From the NCBI RefSeq assembly GCF_007827975.1, contig NZ_VITT01000032.1: DNA of 64,000 bases; one strand, 5' to 3'. This stretch comes from Nitrospirillum viridazoti. Lineage in GTDB: Bacteria; Pseudomonadota; Alphaproteobacteria; Azospirillales; Azospirillaceae. How positions within the stretch are numbered: the first letter of the stretch is position 1; each line of letters starts with the position of its first letter. A program made the position numbers and the translations under genes. The notes below the pieces were generated by a model, which was not told where the DNA came from, did not search any database, and saw only the letters and a program-made list of their open reading frames with translations. Below, in pieces: positions 16,101-24,092 of this stretch.

Positions 16101-16208
16101 AAGGGTAGTGTGCAGCCGCTCCCACCCCGCGGGCGCCGCGCCGGCGGCCGCGGCAAGGACCAGGGGCGTCGCCGCGAGAATAGTCAGGATTTGTCGTAAT
16201 TGCCGCAC
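13128..16208 (-). CDS. Membrane diguanylate cyclase with periplasmic two-component-regulator propeller
   Basis: A 1026-aa sensor. A signal peptide (1-25) is followed by ~650 residues of Reg_prop-type beta-propeller repeats (recurrent DG-x-WVGT-x-GL pattern), a Y_Y_Y-type beta-sandwich (~690-770, ISFAALDYTAPEDVRYAY, LPPGRYTLLIKAGD), one TM helix (LWAKLAAVVLALAGVVAL), a short coiled coil and a C-terminal GGDEF domain. The active site reads LGGEEL and the inhibitory I-site RxxD is present (RKTDVFARLGGEE), so it should make c-di-GMP and be feedback-inhibited. Propeller plus Y_Y_Y sensors in gut bacteria detect polysaccharides; the ligand here is unknown. It sits inside the glycolytic cluster between gap and fba, on the same strand, with its own upstream AT-rich gap. 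Confidence 0.9.
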   Translation of the reverse strand: MRQLRQILTILAATPLVLAAAAGAAPAGWERLHTTLFSNVGREAGLPHPIAMALAQDSDGFVWVGTQGGLTRYDGYRFRTFQHQDGIAGSLPGNVITALVPAADGRLWVSTATGSIARYDPATGQFQEFPEPTALPARGGVLSMVGDGSDGVWAGTNSGLEHVDTAGMVTREAHHAGDATSAPGDRVRALLRTSDGSLWVSTVTGLMRRGAGAAAFTPVPLLDAHGQAVTDEVVALTQDSAGRVWFATVRSGLGRVLPVSAAAWGPARLVPEASPQALGGPLVFCLTEGRPGEIWVGRVAGGITVIDAATGALRTLRHNPLTPTSLGDDSVHALMRDRTGLLWAATNVGVSRTDLGTDAVDTLLPDSSAGGLPDANVLGITTTPDGRAWMGFKDHGAALLDPAAGVVMPLPNVASLPPGGVVSITAAPDGGVWLGAGTGRALFRHDPRTGQLAQHAFPGQVVGPVIYGLPEGDSLWFAAGPLVRYVPATGEATVFRHSPDDPASLVDDSVNVMLPDGAGGLWVGTRRGLDRMDGATGAFSHYLHDPADPHSLPADLITTLLVDRHGRLWLGTLGGGIGVLERPADPDHPRGVFRRLTMADGLPNDNIGTLLMDGGGRVWASTADGLAVIDPDTWATRALGRADGVAIPAYWIHSGAALPDGSLIFGGGGGATVVHPDRFKPKTERPPVVVTAVRVAGRAVPTGTMAAPAPIRLAPGDRSVEISFAALDYTAPEDVRYAYTLSGFDENWTEADATQRMAAYTNLPPGRYTLLIKAGDRAGDWSTPVKVSIKVQPAWWQTLWAKLAAVVLALAGVVALVQVRTAYLRRRRAVLEEQVARQTRDLLAANERLKDLANRDPLTEIHNRRHFMELAETALTLARPMGTPVALLMMDIDHFKQVNDTLGHSAGDEVLLAVVARIRALLRKTDVFARLGGEELALFMPDADETTALAVAERLRRAVGDTPYDIEGAGVVAVTVSIGVAAGPPTLPLKELLDRADHGLYAAKRAGRDRVAAGHAKNKGPDGNRQ

Positions 16209-16436
16209 AACAGTTCCCTAAATCCCGGCATCATCCGCCACGCCGCTAGATGTACACGCGGCCAAGCCTTCCGGATAGGTCGGTTGACGATGAATCGCCA
16301 GGTTGATGACTAGGTGCGCGCCGATGTGGAGACTGGGATCGCTGTCGCCAATTTTAAATGGACGGCAATTAACAGAAAGTGAATTCGCTCAATATTGGCG
16401 AATGACAAGGATAGCCATCTGGTTCTGAGCTGAATG

Positions 16437-16838
16437 TTAGGGCTGCGTCAGCCACGCTCGGCTGGCCGCCACCGGGTCGCGCCGGCCCCGCAGGTCCAGG
16501 GCTTCGACCCCGTCCGCCGGGTGCAGGCGGGCGCCTTGGGCTCGGGCGATGTCGGCCAGGCGCGCGGCGGCGGCCGCGTCGCCGGAAAAGGCGATGTCGG
16601 GGATGCCCAGCGCCAGGGCAGCCAGGGCGTGGCCGGCGGCATCGCCGCAATCCAGCACGGCCGTTATGCGCGCGCCGGGAAACTCCGCCGTGATGGCGTC
16701 CAGCAGGGCGCGCCAGCCACCGGCGCCCAGCGCCCCGCCGGCGTCCGGCGCGCTGACCAGACGCACGGGCGCGCCATCGGCCGCCGCCAGGGCGGCGCGG
16801 GCGTCATCCAGGCACAGGACGCGGATCGGGCGGCTCAC
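16437..16838 (-). CDS. Conserved-looking protein of unknown function, 133 aa
   Basis: Not recognised. It is Ala-rich with alternating predicted beta strands and helices, giving a Rossmann-like look: RVLCLDDARAAL, RLVSAPDAGG, ITAVLDCGDAAGHALAALA, DIAFSGDAAAAARLADIA. Codon bias matches the host. It starts 17 bases below the gap terminator and reads in the same direction, so it would be expressed by read-through or from its own promoter. The name-free segment VLDCGDAAGHAL...IPDIAFSGD resembles TIM-barrel-like or receiver-like folds but no catalytic motif can be argued. Confidence 0.6.
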   Translation of the reverse strand: MSRPIRVLCLDDARAALAAADGAPVRLVSAPDAGGALGAGGWRALLDAITAEFPGARITAVLDCGDAAGHALAALALGIPDIAFSGDAAAAARLADIARAQGARLHPADGVEALDLRGRRDPVAASRAWLTQP

Positions 16839-16854
16839 GACGGCTCAAGTCCTG

Positions 16855-16890
16855 AAAGAAAAAGGGCGCCGCGGCATGGCCGCAGCGCCC
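16855..16890 (-). terminator. Intrinsic terminator of gap
   Basis: Read on the minus strand: GGGCGC-TGCGGC-CAT-GCCGCG-GCGCCC, followed by TTTTTCTTTC. It lies 27 bases past the gap stop. Confidence 0.85.
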
Positions 16891-16916
16891 TTCATCCTAC
16901 GCGATCCCGGTCGGGA

Positions 16917-17924
16917 TCAGCCAACCTTGTGCAGGGCGACGGCGGTGTCGCTCATGCGGTTGGAGAAGCCCCACTCGTTGTCGTACCAGGTCATGATGCG
17001 CACGAAGGTGCCATCGATGACCTTGGTCTCGTTCAGGGCGAAAATGGACGAGTGCGGGTCGTGGTTGAAGTCGGTGGACACCAGCGGCTCGGCATAGACG
17101 CCCAGGATGCCCTTCAGCGGGCCCTCGGCGGCGGCCTTGATGGCGCCCGAGACTTCCTCGACCGAGGTGGCCTTCTTGGCCACGAACTTGAAGTCCACGA
17201 CCGAGACGTTGGGGGTGGGGACGCGCAGCGAGGTGCCGTCCAGCTTGCCCTTCAGCTCCGGCAGCACCTTGCCCACGGCCTTGGCGGCGCCGGTGGAGGT
17301 CGGGATGATGTTCAGGGCGGCGGCGCGGGCACGGTGCAGGTCCTTGTGCATCGTGTCCACCGTGTTCTGGTCGCCGGTGTAGCTGTGGATGGTGGTCATG
17401 AAGCCGTGCTCGATGCCGATGGCATTGTTCAGCACGTAGGCCACCGGAGCCAGGCAGTTGGTGGTGCAGCTGGCGTTGGAGACGATCTTGTGTTCCGCCG
17501 TCAGCTTGTCGTGGTTCACGCCATAGACGACGGTGATGTCCTCATCCGTGCCGGGGGCGGAGATCAGCACCTTCTTGGCGCCGGCGGTCAGGTGCTTGGA
17601 GGCGCCTTCCCGCGAGGTGAAGATACCCGAGCATTCCATGGCCACGTCGATATCCAGGTCGCCCCAGGGCAGCTTGGTCGGGTCGCGTTCCTGCACGACC
17701 TTGATCGTGTGGCCGTTGACCACCAGGTTGCCGTCGACCACCTCGACCGTGCCGGGGAAGCGGCCGTGCACGCTGTCGTACTTCAGCAGGTGAGCGTTGG
17801 TCTTGGCGTCGGCCAGGTCGTTGATGGCGACCACTTCGACGTCCTTGCGGCCGCTCTCGTAAATGGCGCGCAGCACCAGACGGCCAATGCGCCCGAACCC
17901 GTTGATGGCAACACGAACAGCCAT
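16917..17924 (-). CDS. gap: Glyceraldehyde-3-phosphate dehydrogenase, type I
   Basis: Oxidative phosphorylation of glyceraldehyde 3-phosphate in the cytosol. The 335-aa sequence is textbook: N-terminal INGFGRIGR, catalytic C153 in SNASCTTNCLAP, and a C-terminal SWYDNEWG-type motif (MTWYDNEWGFSNR). D36 in AINDLAD follows beta-2, which favours NAD+ over NADP+. It is downstream of tkt (202 bases, own promoter space) and has a strong terminator. Identification is certain; whether it serves glycolysis, gluconeogenesis or a Calvin cycle cannot be read here. Confidence 0.97.
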   Translation of the reverse strand: MAVRVAINGFGRIGRLVLRAIYESGRKDVEVVAINDLADAKTNAHLLKYDSVHGRFPGTVEVVDGNLVVNGHTIKVVQERDPTKLPWGDLDIDVAMECSGIFTSREGASKHLTAGAKKVLISAPGTDEDITVVYGVNHDKLTAEHKIVSNASCTTNCLAPVAYVLNNAIGIEHGFMTTIHSYTGDQNTVDTMHKDLHRARAAALNIIPTSTGAAKAVGKVLPELKGKLDGTSLRVPTPNVSVVDFKFVAKKATSVEEVSGAIKAAAEGPLKGILGVYAEPLVSTDFNHDPHSSIFALNETKVIDGTFVRIMTWYDNEWGFSNRMSDTAVALHKVG

Positions 17925-18082
17925 GTGTCTTCCTCCGACATCGTTGAACCGCCCGAGGGACCGGGCCGGCTATGCTGAAACCTTGAAGATGGTAAACGCC
18001 ACGCCATCGTTTTAGGCGCTATGGGGCTTGCATGGCAGGCCTACCATAGTGGGACGTCTCATCCGGACGCTCGTGTCAAAGC

Positions 18083-18107
18083 GGGGACCCCGGTTTGGTT
18101 CCCGGGG
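18083..18107 (-). terminator. Weak hairpin after tkt
   Basis: CCCCGG (18088-18093) pairs with CCGGGG (18102-18107), with alternative pairing of the flanks. On the minus strand only CTTTGAC follows, so termination would be weak. Confidence 0.3.
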
Positions 18108-18126
18108 CCCTGCCTTGGGTACTTAC

Positions 18127-20154
18127 TCAGAGACGGGCCTTGGCGGCCGCGACCACGCCGTCGACGGTGATGCCGAAGTGCTGGTACAGCTCCTTGTACG
18201 GGCCCGACTCGCCGAAGCCCGGCATGCCGACGAAGCCGCCCTTGGGGCCGATCCAGCGGTCCCAGCCCATGCGCACCATGGCTTCGACGCCGACGCGGAC
18301 CACGTCGTCACCGCCCAGAACCTGGGCCTGGTAGGCTTCGCCCTGCTCCACGAACAGCTCCCAACTGGGCATGGAGACGACGCGGGTGGGCACGCCCTCG
18401 GCCTGCAGCACGTCGCGCGCCTGCACGGCGATCTCCACTTCCGAGCCGGTGGCCAGCAGCACCACCTTGGCGGCAACCGTCTCCCCCTTGGCTTCGGCCT
18501 CGCGCAGGACGTAGGCGCCCTTCGCGGCCAGGTTCTCGTCCGTGTGCTCGACACGCAGGGTGGCCAGGTTCTGGCGGGTCAGCGCCAGGACCGACGGGCG
18601 GGTCTTGGACCGCAGCGCCAGCTGCCAGCACTCGGCCGTCTCCACCTGGTCGGCGGGGCGGAAGACCAGCAGGTTGGGGATGGCGCGCAATGCCGCCATA
18701 TGCTCCACCGGCTGGTGGGTGGGGCCGTCCTCGCCCAGGCCGATGCTGTCATGGGTCATGACATGCACCACGCGCTGCCTCATCAGGGCGCCCAGGCGGA
18801 TGGCCGGGCGGCTGTAGTCGGCGAAGCACAGGAAAGTGCCGCTCAGCGGGATCAGGCCGCCGTGCAGGGCCATGCCGTTCATGGCGGCGGCCATGGCGTG
18901 CTCACGCACGCCATAGTGGATGTAGCGGCCCTCGTACTTGTCGCGCTGCAGGCTGACGACGCCCTTGGTGCGGGTGTTGTTGGAGCCGGTCAGGTCGGCG
19001 GAGCCGCTGATCAGTTCGGGCACCACGTCGAAGATGGCGTCCAGCACATTGCCCGAGGCCTGGCGGGTGGCCACGCTGGGGCGGGCCTCGCTGGTGGCGC
19101 GCTTGAAGGCGGCGATGACGGTGTCCAGCTCGGCCGGCGCGTCACCCGACTGGGCGGCCTTGAAGGCGGCGCCCAGGCTGTTGTCGGCGGCGGCCAGGCG
19201 CTGGTCCCAGGCGCCGGCGGCGGCGGCACCCCGGGCGCCGTACTGGCGCCAGGCGTCCAGGATGGGGGCCGGGATCTCGAAGGGGCCATGCTCCCAGCCG
19301 TAGGCGGCGCGGGCGCCGGCGATCTCGGCCGCACCCAGGGGCGAGCCGTGGCTGGAGTTCTTGCCGGCCTTGGTCGGGGCGCCCAGGCCGATGGTGGTGC
19401 GGCAGGCGATCAGCGACGGGGTGCTGGTGGTCTTGGCCTGGGCGATGGCGGCGGCCACGGCCGCCGGGTCATGGCCGTCCACGGCCTGTACGTCCCAGCC
19501 ATAGGCGACGAAGCGGGCCTTCACGTCCTCGGACAGGGACAGGTTGGTGGGGCCGTCGATGGAGATGCTGTTGTCGTCCCACAGGACGATCAGGCGATCC
19601 AGGCCCAGGTGGCCGGCCAGCGAGGCGGCCTCATGGCTGACACCTTCCTGCAGGCAGCCGTCACCGGCGATGACATAGGTGTGGTGGTCCACCAGGGTGT
19701 CGCCGAAGCGGGCGTTCAGGTGACGCTCCGCCAGGGCCATGCCCACGGCGGTGGCGATGCCCTGGCCCAGCGGGCCGGTGGTCATCTCGATGCCGCGGGC
19801 CATGCCGTATTCCGGGTGGCCGGCGGTGCGGGCGCCCAGCTGGCGGAACTTCTTGATCTGCTCCAGATCAATGTCCTCATACCCCGTGAGGTAGAGCAGC
19901 GCGTAGATCAGCATGGAGCCATGGCCGGCCGACAGCACGAAGCGGTCGCGGTCGGCCCAATCCGGGCGCTTGGGATCGAACTTCAGGAACTGGGTGAACA
20001 GCACGGTGGCGACATCGGCCATGCCCATGGGCATGCCGGGATGGCCCGACTTGGCCGCTTCCACGGCGTCCATGGCCAGGACGCGGATGGCGGTGGCGAG
20101 ATCCTTGTGGGGAACGCCCCCGACGACATCTCCGGTTGCGGGCTGGGACGACAT
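18127..20154 (-). CDS. tkt: Transketolase
   Basis: A TPP- and Mg2+-dependent enzyme moving two-carbon units in the pentose phosphate (or Calvin) pathway. The 675-aa protein shows the full domain order: substrate/TPP entry (DAVEAAKSGHPGMPMGMAD, SAGHGSMLIYALLYLTGY), the TPP motif beginning GDGCLQEGVSHEAASLAG and ending near DDNSISIDG, a Pyr domain (GSADLTGSN, YIHYGVREHAM) and a C-terminal domain. The ATG at 20154 is chosen because AAAGG lies 10 bases ahead; starts at 20172/20175 lack a ribosome site. First gene of the tkt-gap cluster. Confidence 0.96.
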   Translation of the reverse strand: MSSQPATGDVVGGVPHKDLATAIRVLAMDAVEAAKSGHPGMPMGMADVATVLFTQFLKFDPKRPDWADRDRFVLSAGHGSMLIYALLYLTGYEDIDLEQIKKFRQLGARTAGHPEYGMARGIEMTTGPLGQGIATAVGMALAERHLNARFGDTLVDHHTYVIAGDGCLQEGVSHEAASLAGHLGLDRLIVLWDDNSISIDGPTNLSLSEDVKARFVAYGWDVQAVDGHDPAAVAAAIAQAKTTSTPSLIACRTTIGLGAPTKAGKNSSHGSPLGAAEIAGARAAYGWEHGPFEIPAPILDAWRQYGARGAAAAGAWDQRLAAADNSLGAAFKAAQSGDAPAELDTVIAAFKRATSEARPSVATRQASGNVLDAIFDVVPELISGSADLTGSNNTRTKGVVSLQRDKYEGRYIHYGVREHAMAAAMNGMALHGGLIPLSGTFLCFADYSRPAIRLGALMRQRVVHVMTHDSIGLGEDGPTHQPVEHMAALRAIPNLLVFRPADQVETAECWQLALRSKTRPSVLALTRQNLATLRVEHTDENLAAKGAYVLREAEAKGETVAAKVVLLATGSEVEIAVQARDVLQAEGVPTRVVSMPSWELFVEQGEAYQAQVLGGDDVVRVGVEAMVRMGWDRWIGPKGGFVGMPGFGESGPYKELYQHFGITVDGVVAAAKARL

Positions 20155-20653
20155 GGGCAGAGGGCCTTTCATCAAGCGGATGCGCTGTGCTCAGAAGGCC
20201 GGAAAGGGGCAGCCGTTGGGGCGTCCGTTCCGGCGGATTCGGCCGGGAAAGCCGCCACGGGAAGGGCATTCCCGGGAGACGATCCAGGGCCCGATGCTCC
20301 CGATGAGTTGCGCCGCCGCACCGCCTTCTTTAAGGGCGTCGTGCGCGCACAGTCCAGGCGCGAGGGGCGGGCGGCACCATGACCGCCACCGCCTGCCGCG
20401 TCAAGGTCCGGGGCCCTCCGAAAACTGCAAGCGCGGCCAGCGTTAACGCCTGTATCCGGCGGGCCTTTCCCGCCGGGCTTTCCCATTCGTGATCCTGTCG
20501 CCCCCGCGCCGGCGCCTAACCGGGGCTTAATCGTCTGTCCGCGCGGTTTTTTCGCTGGTCCCGACCGCTTTCTTTCTTTATTCGACGCCAGAGCTTATCC
20601 ATCTTATTTGCACCCGACCTCCCTTCCATTGGCTATCGGACCCGTCTCGTCCC
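20155..20653. other. Intergenic region, divergent tkt / zapA operon
   Basis: No gene is supported in these 499 bases. An 8-bp GC-rich hairpin (CCGGCGGG at 20456-20463 with CCCGCCGG at 20469-20476) is present. TTGCAC (20608-20613) with a 17-base spacer before GGCTAT is a weak promoter candidate for the DUF4164-zapA operon. Confidence 0.4.
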
Positions 20654-20911
20654 ATGGAACGACTGAAGACCGCGCTGGAACGTCTGGATGCCGCCGTCCT
20701 TGTGCTGGACGGGGCGCTGGAACGACGGCTGGCGCAGCCTGCGGCCGTTGCCGGCGACGTGGATGAGGCGGCCAAGGCCCGCATTGCCCAGCTGGAACGG
20801 GCGCTGGCGGCGGCGGAAGGGCGGGAGCAGGGTGCCAAGGCCGCGACCGCGGCCTTGTCGGAGCGGCTGGACCGGACCATCGGCCAGTTGCGTGCGGTGC
20901 TGGAGGACTGA
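20654..20911 (+). CDS. DUF4164-like small coiled-coil protein
   Basis: An 85-aa, almost entirely helical, Ala/Glu/Arg-rich protein (MERLKTALERLDAAVLVLDG..., LERALAAAEGREQGAKAATA). Length and position directly before zapA match the DUF4164 family of alphaproteobacteria. Only 7 bases separate it from zapA, so the two are co-translated; a role at the division site is an inference from that. No catalytic features. Confidence 0.75.
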   Translation: MERLKTALERLDAAVLVLDGALERRLAQPAAVAGDVDEAAKARIAQLERALAAAEGREQGAKAATAALSERLDRTIGQLRAVLED

Positions 20912-20918
20912 TTAGAAG

Positions 20919-21269
20919 ATGGCCCGCGTGGACATCATCCTGAATGGACGCCCCTATGGCCTGGCCTGCGACGATGGCCAGGAACAGCGCCTGCGCGAGC
21001 TTGGCTCCTATGTCGACGCCCGCCTGCGCGAGGTGGCGCATGACGCTTCCGGCGGCAGCGAGACGCAGCTGCTGGTGCTGACCGCCCTCATGCTGGCGGA
21101 TGAGATTTTCGACCTGCGCGCTGAGCTGGGAGGGCCACGCCGCCCGGTGCCGGCCCCGGCACCGGAGGCGACCCCTGCGCCCCGCGCAGAGGACGATAGC
21201 GTCATCGCGGCCGTCGACAGCCTGGCCAAACGCATCGAAGACATTGCAGCGCGGCTTGATCGCTCCTAA
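20919..21269 (+). CDS. zapA: Cell division protein ZapA
   Basis: Binds FtsZ and promotes bundling of Z-ring filaments. The 116-aa sequence has the ZapA head (RVDIILNGRPYGLACDDGQEQRLRELGSYVD) and the helix TQLLVLTALMLADEIFDLR. A Pro/Ala linker and a C-terminal coiled coil (VIAAVDSLAKRIEDIAARL) follow. The stop is 8 bases before the 6S RNA arm, the order zapA-6S-5-FCL being conserved in proteobacteria. Confidence 0.9.
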   Translation: MARVDIILNGRPYGLACDDGQEQRLRELGSYVDARLREVAHDASGGSETQLLVLTALMLADEIFDLRAELGGPRRPVPAPAPEATPAPRAEDDSVIAAVDSLAKRIEDIAARLDRS

Positions 21270-21277
21270 ATTAGTCT

Positions 21278-21447
21278 TCTGGAAGGGGGCTGCGCGGCTC
21301 GACAGGACGCATTATCCCCAGGGCCGATACCCAATCCTCTAGGGGGCTGTCCCTGCCGACGCCGTGGTGTCGGACATATGGCTCCCACCTGCCTTGGCAG
21401 GCCGTGGAGGATACGCTTGTCCATCGGCCGTCGCGGCTCCTTCCAGA
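21278..21447 (+). ncRNA. ssrS: 6S RNA
   Basis: 6S RNA mimics an open promoter and sequesters sigma70 RNA polymerase. About 170 nt lie between zapA and the 5-FCL gene, the canonical 6S location. The ends pair as the closing stem: TCTGGAAGG (from 21278) with CCTTCCAGA (to 21447), continued by G-C and G-U pairs through GGGCTGCGCGGC / GCCGTCGCGGCT. Internal pairing arms surround an unpaired centre near GCCGATACCCAATCC, comparable to the E. coli central bubble. Exact ends are approximate and no poly-U follows, so maturation by processing is likely. Confidence 0.8.
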
Positions 21448-21511
21448 CCCTATCCTCCCCTCCCGCCCCGCATGATGCCGGGGCCTGTCCTTCGAGGGAC
21501 CTTATCCGCCC

Positions 21512-22219
21512 GTGACCGCCGCACCCTCCCGTACCCACGACGTTTCCCCGGCCCCTGGTACCGCTACATCGGCCACGGGTCCGGTGGCCCTGCTGACGGA
21601 GGAGGCGGCGCGCGCCGCCAAGAAGGCGGTGCGGGTCTCGGCCCGCCGGGTGCGCGCGGAGCTGGAGCTGGATCGCGCCGCGGCGTCCAAGGCGCTGGCC
21701 GACAATTTCCTGGGCGCGCTGCCCCGGATCACCGACGGCTTGGCCCCGGTGGGCCTCACCATTGCCTTCTATTGGCCCGTGGGGGATGAGATCGATCCCC
21801 GCCCGCTCATGCACCGGGTGGTCGCGGCCGGGGTGAAGGCGGCGCTGCCCGTTTGCCAGGCCAAGGGCCAGCCCTTGCTGTTCCGCCGCTGGCTGCCCGG
21901 CACCCTGCTGTCGCCCGACGTGATGGGTGTGCCGGCGCCGATGGAAGAGGCGGCACCCGGTGGCGGCGCCGTGGTGCCCGACGTGGTGCTGGTGCCCCTG
22001 CTGGCCTTCGACCGCCGGGGGCGGCGCCTGGGCTATGGCGCCGGCTTCTACGACCGTACCCTCGCTCTGCTGCGGCGCGAGCATGCCATCCAGGCGGTGG
22101 GCATTGCCTTCGCCGACCAGGAACTGGACAAGGTGCCCTGCGACGCGCATGACCAGGGCTTGGATTGGATCGTCACCGAGCGCTACGCCGTTCGGGCCGG
22201 GCAGCGGCGCAAGCGCTGA
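21512..22219 (+). CDS. ygfA: 5-formyltetrahydrofolate cyclo-ligase
   Basis: Converts 5-formyl-THF to 5,10-methenyl-THF using ATP. The 235-aa product shows VRVSARRVRAELE (substrate-binding basic helix), the central TIAFYWPVGDEIDPRPLM and the signature RRLGYGAGFYDRTLALL. About 25 low-complexity residues precede the fold; the GTG at 21512 is used but a later start is possible. Located directly after 6S RNA and possibly processed from the same transcript, as in other proteobacteria. Confidence 0.9.
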   Translation: MTAAPSRTHDVSPAPGTATSATGPVALLTEEAARAAKKAVRVSARRVRAELELDRAAASKALADNFLGALPRITDGLAPVGLTIAFYWPVGDEIDPRPLMHRVVAAGVKAALPVCQAKGQPLLFRRWLPGTLLSPDVMGVPAPMEEAAPGGGAVVPDVVLVPLLAFDRRGRRLGYGAGFYDRTLALLRREHAIQAVGIAFADQELDKVPCDAHDQGLDWIVTERYAVRAGQRRKR

Positions 22220-22242
22220 CCGTTTTCGGGGTTGAGGAAGTC

Positions 22243-23073
22243 ATGCGTCTGTTGTTCCTGGGTGACGTGGTGGGCCGCAGCGGCCGTGACGGCGTGTTGC
22301 GGCACCTGCCGGACCTGCGCAAGGCGTTGGCGCTGGACTTCGTCATCGTGAACGGCGAGAACGCGGCCGGCGGCTTCGGCATCACCGAGAAGATCGCGCA
22401 GGAGTTCTTCGCCGCCGGCGTCGACTGCCTGACCACCGGCAACCACGTTTGGGACCAGAAGGAACTGGTGGGGCAGATCGACCGCCTGCCCAACGTGTTG
22501 CGCCCGCTGAACTATCCGGAGGGCACGCCCGGTCGTGGCGCCTCGCTGCTGCCCACGCGTGACGGGCGGCGCAAGGTGCTGGTGGTCAACGTCATGGCCC
22601 GCCTGTTCATGGATGCCCTGGACGACCCCTTCGCCGCGGTGGAGAAGGTGCTGCGCACCTATCGCCTGGGGCCCAACGCCGCGGACGCCATCGTCATCGA
22701 CGTACATGGCGAGGCCTCGTCCGAGAAGATGGCCATGGGCCATTTCTGCGACGGCCGCGTCACCCTGGTGGTGGGCACCCACACCCACACGCCCACGGCC
22801 GACACCCAGATCCTGAACGGCCGCACCGCCTACCAGACCGATGCCGGCATGTGTGGCGACTATGACAGCGTCATCGGCATGAAGAAGGAGGCGGCGGTGC
22901 TGCGCCTGACGCGCAAGCTGCCGACCGACCGCCTGACCCCGGCGGAGAACGACGCCACCGTCAGCGTCTGCGGCGTGTTCGTGGAAACGGACGATCGCAC
23001 CGGCCTGGCCCTGCGGGCCGAGGCGGTGCGCGTAGGCGGCCGCCTGTCGCAGGCTATGCCTAAGCTGGCCTGA
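22243..23073 (+). CDS. YmdB-type metallophosphoesterase (TIGR00282 family)
   Basis: A 276-aa dimetal phosphodiesterase; the Bacillus homologue YmdB hydrolyses 2',3'-cyclic nucleotides and influences biofilm fate. Metal ligands are visible along the sequence: LFLGDVVG (D8), VNGENAAGG, TTGNHVWDQ, DVHGEASSEK and the histidine motif GTHTHTPTAD. The C-terminal GMCGDYDSVIGM is also family-typical. The ATG at 22243 follows GAGGAAG. Begins 24 bases after the 5-FCL stop, so likely co-transcribed. Confidence 0.9.
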   Translation: MRLLFLGDVVGRSGRDGVLRHLPDLRKALALDFVIVNGENAAGGFGITEKIAQEFFAAGVDCLTTGNHVWDQKELVGQIDRLPNVLRPLNYPEGTPGRGASLLPTRDGRRKVLVVNVMARLFMDALDDPFAAVEKVLRTYRLGPNAADAIVIDVHGEASSEKMAMGHFCDGRVTLVVGTHTHTPTADTQILNGRTAYQTDAGMCGDYDSVIGMKKEAAVLRLTRKLPTDRLTPAENDATVSVCGVFVETDDRTGLALRAEAVRVGGRLSQAMPKLA

Positions 23074-23316
23074 GTCGGTCGCACTTTCGCCCTCTCGTCC
23101 GCCGCCTTTCCGGTTAGCATTGCAGAAACCTCCTTGGCGGCGTTGCCGGAATTCCGCCATAAAGCGGCCGTAACTCGGACGGAAAGCACGGTCCTGTGAC
23201 AAGCCTGTGGCAAGCTTCGCCCCCAGGCCTGTCCCTGGGCGTGCCTGATGCCACAACATGTGGTACAAGCTGCCCGGATATACCCCCGCTCAACCCCATA
23301 TAGAGTTCAGGGTCCC

Positions 23317-24066
23317 ATGGCTGGACATTCACAGTTCAAGAACATCATGCACCGCAAGGGCGCCCAGGACGTCAAGCGGTCCAAGCTGTTCAACAAGCTT
23401 GCGCGTGAAATCACCGTGGCCGCCAAGGCGGGCCTGCCCGACCCGGGGCACAACCCGCGCCTGCGCGCCGCCATCCAGGCCGCCCGCGTGCAGAACATGC
23501 CGCGCGACCGCATTGACCGCGCCATCAAGCAGGGCACGCCCGGCGCCGGCGACGATACCAATTACGATGAGGTTCGGTACGAGGGCTACGGCCCCGGCGG
23601 CGTCGCCCTGATCGTCGAGGCGCTGACCGACAACCGCAACCGCACCGCCTCGGAAGTGCGCTCGGCCTTCTCCAAGCACGGCGGCACGCTGGGCGAGACC
23701 AACTCGGTCAGCTTCATGTTCAACCGCATCGGTCTGATCACTTATCCGGCCGCCGTAGCGGATGCCGACACCGTGCTGGAAGCCGCCATCGAGGCGGGCG
23801 CCGACGATGTCAGCAGCGATGAGGAGAGCCACTCCATCATCACCGGCGTCGACAGCCTGGGTGAAGTGCGCGACGCGCTGGAAGCCAAGTTCGGCGCGCC
23901 GGAAGGCGCCAAGCTGACCTGGCAGCCGCTGAACACGGTGGCCCCGTCGGAAGACGCGGCGCAGAGCCTGCTGAAGCTGCTGGACGTGCTGGACGACAGC
24001 GACGACGTGCAGAACGTCATCGGCAACTTCGAGCTGTCGCCGGAGCTTCTGGAGAAGCTGGGCTAA
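23317..24066 (+). CDS. yebC: YebC/PmpR family protein
   Basis: A 249-aa protein of a family described as transcriptional regulators and, more recently, as factors easing ribosome stalling. The start MAGHSQFKNIMHRKGAQD is diagnostic, as are ARVQNMPRDRIDRAIKQGT, YEGYGPGGVALIVE and LTDNRNRTASEVRSAFSKHG. Sits 27 bases upstream of ruvC, the widespread yebC-ruvCAB order. An upstream open extension to 23248 carries no family sequence. Confidence 0.95.
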   Translation: MAGHSQFKNIMHRKGAQDVKRSKLFNKLAREITVAAKAGLPDPGHNPRLRAAIQAARVQNMPRDRIDRAIKQGTPGAGDDTNYDEVRYEGYGPGGVALIVEALTDNRNRTASEVRSAFSKHGGTLGETNSVSFMFNRIGLITYPAAVADADTVLEAAIEAGADDVSSDEESHSIITGVDSLGEVRDALEAKFGAPEGAKLTWQPLNTVAPSEDAAQSLLKLLDVLDDSDDVQNVIGNFELSPELLEKLG

Positions 24067-24092
24067 GCCGGACGGGAAGGGGGACGGCGGCC

